From positions 1 through 46,487 of the forward strand of contig JAKARZ010000011.1 of assembly GCA_021828405.1 (NCBI GenBank): a stretch of 46,487 bases of DNA, in the 5' to 3' direction. The notes under the pieces were generated by a model. The model ran no database searches. It was given only the letters and a program-made list of their open reading frames with translations, and was not told the DNA's origin. The position numbers and the translations under genes are program-made. This DNA comes from Bacillota bacterium (lineage in GTDB: Bacteria; Bacillota_E; Sulfobacillia; Sulfobacillales; JAIMBI01). Positions 45,031 to 46,487 of the stretch are shown here, one piece after another (the stretch's first letter is position 1; every line of letters begins with the position of its first letter).

Positions 45031-45063
45031 GACCCAGGCGGGCGGTTCTCCCGCACCCGGCTC
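45031..45063 (-). ncRNA. Group II intron domain V-like hairpin, degraded
   Basis: On the minus strand the 33 bases begin GAGCCGGGTGCGGGAG and fold like domain V: lower helix GAGCCGGG/CCTGGGTC (7 of 8 pairs), CG bulge, upper helix GCGG/CCGC and a GAGAA loop. The catalytic AGC is present. No reverse transcriptase/maturase gene lies upstream on that strand, so at best this is an intron remnant. Confidence 0.4.
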
Positions 45064-45169
45064 TCCGACATCCGTCACCGGCGGTGTGCGGCCACCAACG
45101 GGCGTCACCGCCGGTTCGGCCGCGGGTGTAAATCGTAGGCTCGAAAATATCGGACATCAGCGTGGGACG

Positions 45170-45208
45170 TTCCCCGGTTTCGGCATCAGGAATTCCCCGG
45201 TTTCAGCA
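45170..45208. repeat. Two 16-base direct repeats, IS21-end-like
   Basis: TTCCCCGGTTTCGGCA (45170-45185) and TTCCCCGGTTTCAGCA (45193-45208), one mismatch, 23-base period. IS21-family ends carry several such repeats as transposase sites; a TGTAAATC at 45127 could be the element tip. The family link is from memory of the pattern and is tentative. Confidence 0.45.
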
Positions 45209-45283
45209 CGGTCCTGGGTATTTCCGATCTTCTGTTCGAGGGTAGGACGCAGAGCCCGGGTCGGGCTCCGAAAGGAGACCCCC

Positions 45284-45397
45284 ATGGCCGTGGCAGGCCG
45301 TAACAGGAATGAAAAATGGCCTCCGAGAGCGGAACGATGCGGCGTCAAGCACCGTCTGCCAGTTGTGGTCGCAAGACGTTGCGAACACTACCAGTAG
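45284..45397 (+). CDS. Short 37-residue open frame, possible start of a truncated transposase
   Basis: ATG at 45284 has AAAGGAG 6 bases upstream, an ideal ribosome site, and reads MAVAGRNRNEKWPPRAERCG before a stop at 45397. It sits where IstA would begin behind IS21-like repeats, but the peptide does not resemble IstA beyond the first residues. Most likely a remnant whose downstream part was replaced by IS110 DNA. A genuine small protein cannot be excluded. Confidence 0.3.
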   Translation: MAVAGRNRNEKWPPRAERCGVKHRLPVVVARRCEHYQ

Positions 45398-45548
45398 TCG
45401 GTTGAGCATATTTGTCAAAGGAGACGGAATCCGACCCCGTCGCGCCGTGACGAGTGGTGCCAGCGCCCTCGGGCGCTGAGCCCGCAAGGGAGAGTTCTGG
45501 AATGCTCCGGGGTTGTCGAAGGGAACCGCGAAGGAGGAGGCGATCGCG
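45398..45548 (+). ncRNA. Candidate IS110 bridge-RNA/leader region
   Basis: 151 bases between the short frame and the transposase start contain a perfect hairpin CAGCGCC-CTCG-GGCGCTG (45461-45478) and further G/C-rich complementary patches. IS110-group elements encode their guide (bridge) RNA in the non-coding left end ahead of the recombinase. Position and structure fit; target and donor loops could not be assigned by eye. Confidence 0.35.
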
Positions 45549-46487
45549 ATGGAGACGGGGGTAACCCATGCGCGGGGCTGGACATCCACAAGGCCTTCAT
45601 CGTGGCGACGGTGTTCACGCCCGCCACGACCGAGACGCGCTCGTTTGGCACGGGCACCGACGACCTGCGGGCGCTGGCGGACGGGCTGACCGCGGCGGGC
45701 GTGACCCCCGTGGCCATGGAAGCCACGGGGGTGTACGGGAAGCCCATTTACAACGTGCTGGAGCAATTCGCGTTCGCGGCCGTGCTGGTGGTCAACCCCC
45801 AGCAGATCCGCGGGATGCCGGGGCGGAAGACCGATGTCCAGGACAGCCCGGGGATCGCGTCGCTCTTGAAGGTGGGGGTCCTGAAGGGGAGCTACATCCC
45901 GGCCCGCCCGCAGCGGGAGCTGCGGGAACTGGGCCGGTATCGCAAGCGCCTCATTCAGGCCCACACGAGCGAGGTCCACCGCATCCCGAAGGGGCGGGAA
46001 GGTGCCAACATCAAGCTGAGCCCCCTGGTGAGCGATGTGCTGGGCCAGTCCGGGACGCGGATCCTGCAAGCCCTGGCCGACGGGGAAACCGACCCCGAGC
46101 GGTTGGTGACGTGGGTGGACCGCCGAGGGCGGGCCGACCGAGCCGCCTGGACGCGGGCGCTCCGCGGCCTCGGGGGCGCCCACCAACCGTGTCTGCTGGG
46201 CTGGCAGCGCCAGCATCTGACGGTTCTCGAGACCGAAGTCGTGGCACTCAGCCGGGACATGGCCCAGCGCCTCGCCAATGTTGAAGACGCCCTCACCCGC
46301 CTGGCAACCATTCCGGGGGGGTGGGGCGTCGGGTCGCCGAGACCATGGTCGCCGCATGGGGGACCGACAGGCAACGGTTCCCGTCGGCGGCGCCGTTGGT
46401 CTCGTGGGCGGGGTTGAGTCCCGGCCAGCGCCAGAGCGGCGGCCACGCGCACGCCGCGCCCGTGCGCAAGGGGAGTAAGACGCTCCG
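45549..46487 (+). pseudogene. IS110-family transposase, frameshifted and cut by the window end
   Basis: ATG at 45549 has AAGGAGGAGG about 8 bases upstream, but the DEDD domain is in another frame: GLDIHKAFIVATV (first acid, 45575 on), EATGVYGKPIYNVLE, GRKTDVQDSPGIASLL (last acids). A second shift lies in the G7 run near 46318; beyond it RVAETMVAAWGTDRQRFPS and LVSWAGLSPGQRQSGGHAH with the catalytic serine continue to the window edge. Two frameshifts mean it is inactive, unless they are sequencing errors in G-rich runs. Confidence 0.85.

Larger units (their letters stand above)
44821..45548. other. Gene-free stretch of mobile-element fragments
   Basis: No intact gene. From left to right it holds a group II intron domain-V-like hairpin (minus strand, 45031-45063), IS21-like repeats (45170-45208), a short open frame with a good ribosome site (45284-45397), and the structured leader of the IS110 transposase (from about 45398). 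Confidence 0.55.

Noticed and set aside
45203..46357. 384-codon minus-strand open frame opposite the IS110 transposase
   Set aside because: The plus strand carries the conserved DEDD transposase motifs; the reverse frame has none.
1..46487. CRISPR arrays, rRNA genes, toxin-antitoxin or known phage-defence modules
   Set aside because: No regularly spaced repeats of CRISPR size, no rRNA sequence and no recognised defence gene families were found.

Overview
The window is high-GC bacterial DNA (about two thirds G+C by eye) with strong AGGAGG-type ribosome sites and many GTG/TTG starts. The division and cell-wall (dcw) cluster has the Bacillota pattern: MraZ, a PASTA-containing SpoVD/FtsI-type PBP, YlxW/X-type DUF881, Sbp, FtsA and FtsZ. 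There is also a CodY homologue and a MurE with the DNPR (meso-diaminopimelate) motif. Together these point to a GC-rich, deep-branching Gram-positive of the Bacillota (Symbiobacterium/Thermaerobacter/Sulfobacillus-like). The species cannot be named from the sequence.

Region 1 (1-15083, all minus strand) is one long dcw operon reading mraZ-rsmH-ftsL-spoVD/ftsI-murE-murF-mraY-ftsW-murG-murB-murA-DUF881-sbp-ftsA-ftsZ; only the first codons of ftsZ are in the window. Genes are packed with 4-bp ATGA/GTGA overlaps. The operon starts behind a textbook MraZ operator (10-bp-period GTGGG repeats). The products make lipid II from UDP-GlcNAc and assemble the septal machine, but murD, murC and ftsQ/divIB are absent from their usual places. 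A tRNA-Ala(CGC) gene lies divergently at 15245, behind a 21-bp perfect inverted repeat.

Region 2 (15472-31924) is a series of small metabolic and envelope units: an ACT-domain malic enzyme; a 79-residue protein behind a promoter carrying a LexA/SOS-like box; a quinone-oxidoreductase-type dehydrogenase; an amidase; a hotdog thioesterase and a convergently overlapping HAD phosphatase; a MarR regulator with a DHA2-type efflux pump; two coupled small membrane proteins; an orphan CoxL-type molybdenum hydroxylase subunit; an aldehyde dehydrogenase with an amidohydrolase; a Bax-inhibitor-1 protein; a J-domain membrane protein; and a coupled NUDIX-AIM24 pair that runs into Region 3.

Region 3 (32656-34527) is a scar holding a decayed IS256-family element with recognisable ends. 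Region 4 (34528-44769) has dienelactone hydrolase, a second class B PBP (PBP2 type), an SPFH/slipin protein, a YihY/BrkB membrane protein, a Ycf48-like beta-propeller lipoprotein, the 5-oxoprolinase genes pxpB-pxpC-pxpA, and a short CodY homologue divergent from pxpB. Region 5 (44784-46487) is a junkyard of mobile-element pieces: a group II intron domain-V-like hairpin, IS21-like terminal repeats, and a frameshifted IS110-family transposase whose structured leader may encode a bridge RNA.

No wholly new multi-gene system is evident. The best leads are the SOS-box-linked small protein, the gaps in the dcw cluster, the G12 tract at the pxpB ribosome site, and the IS110 leader.
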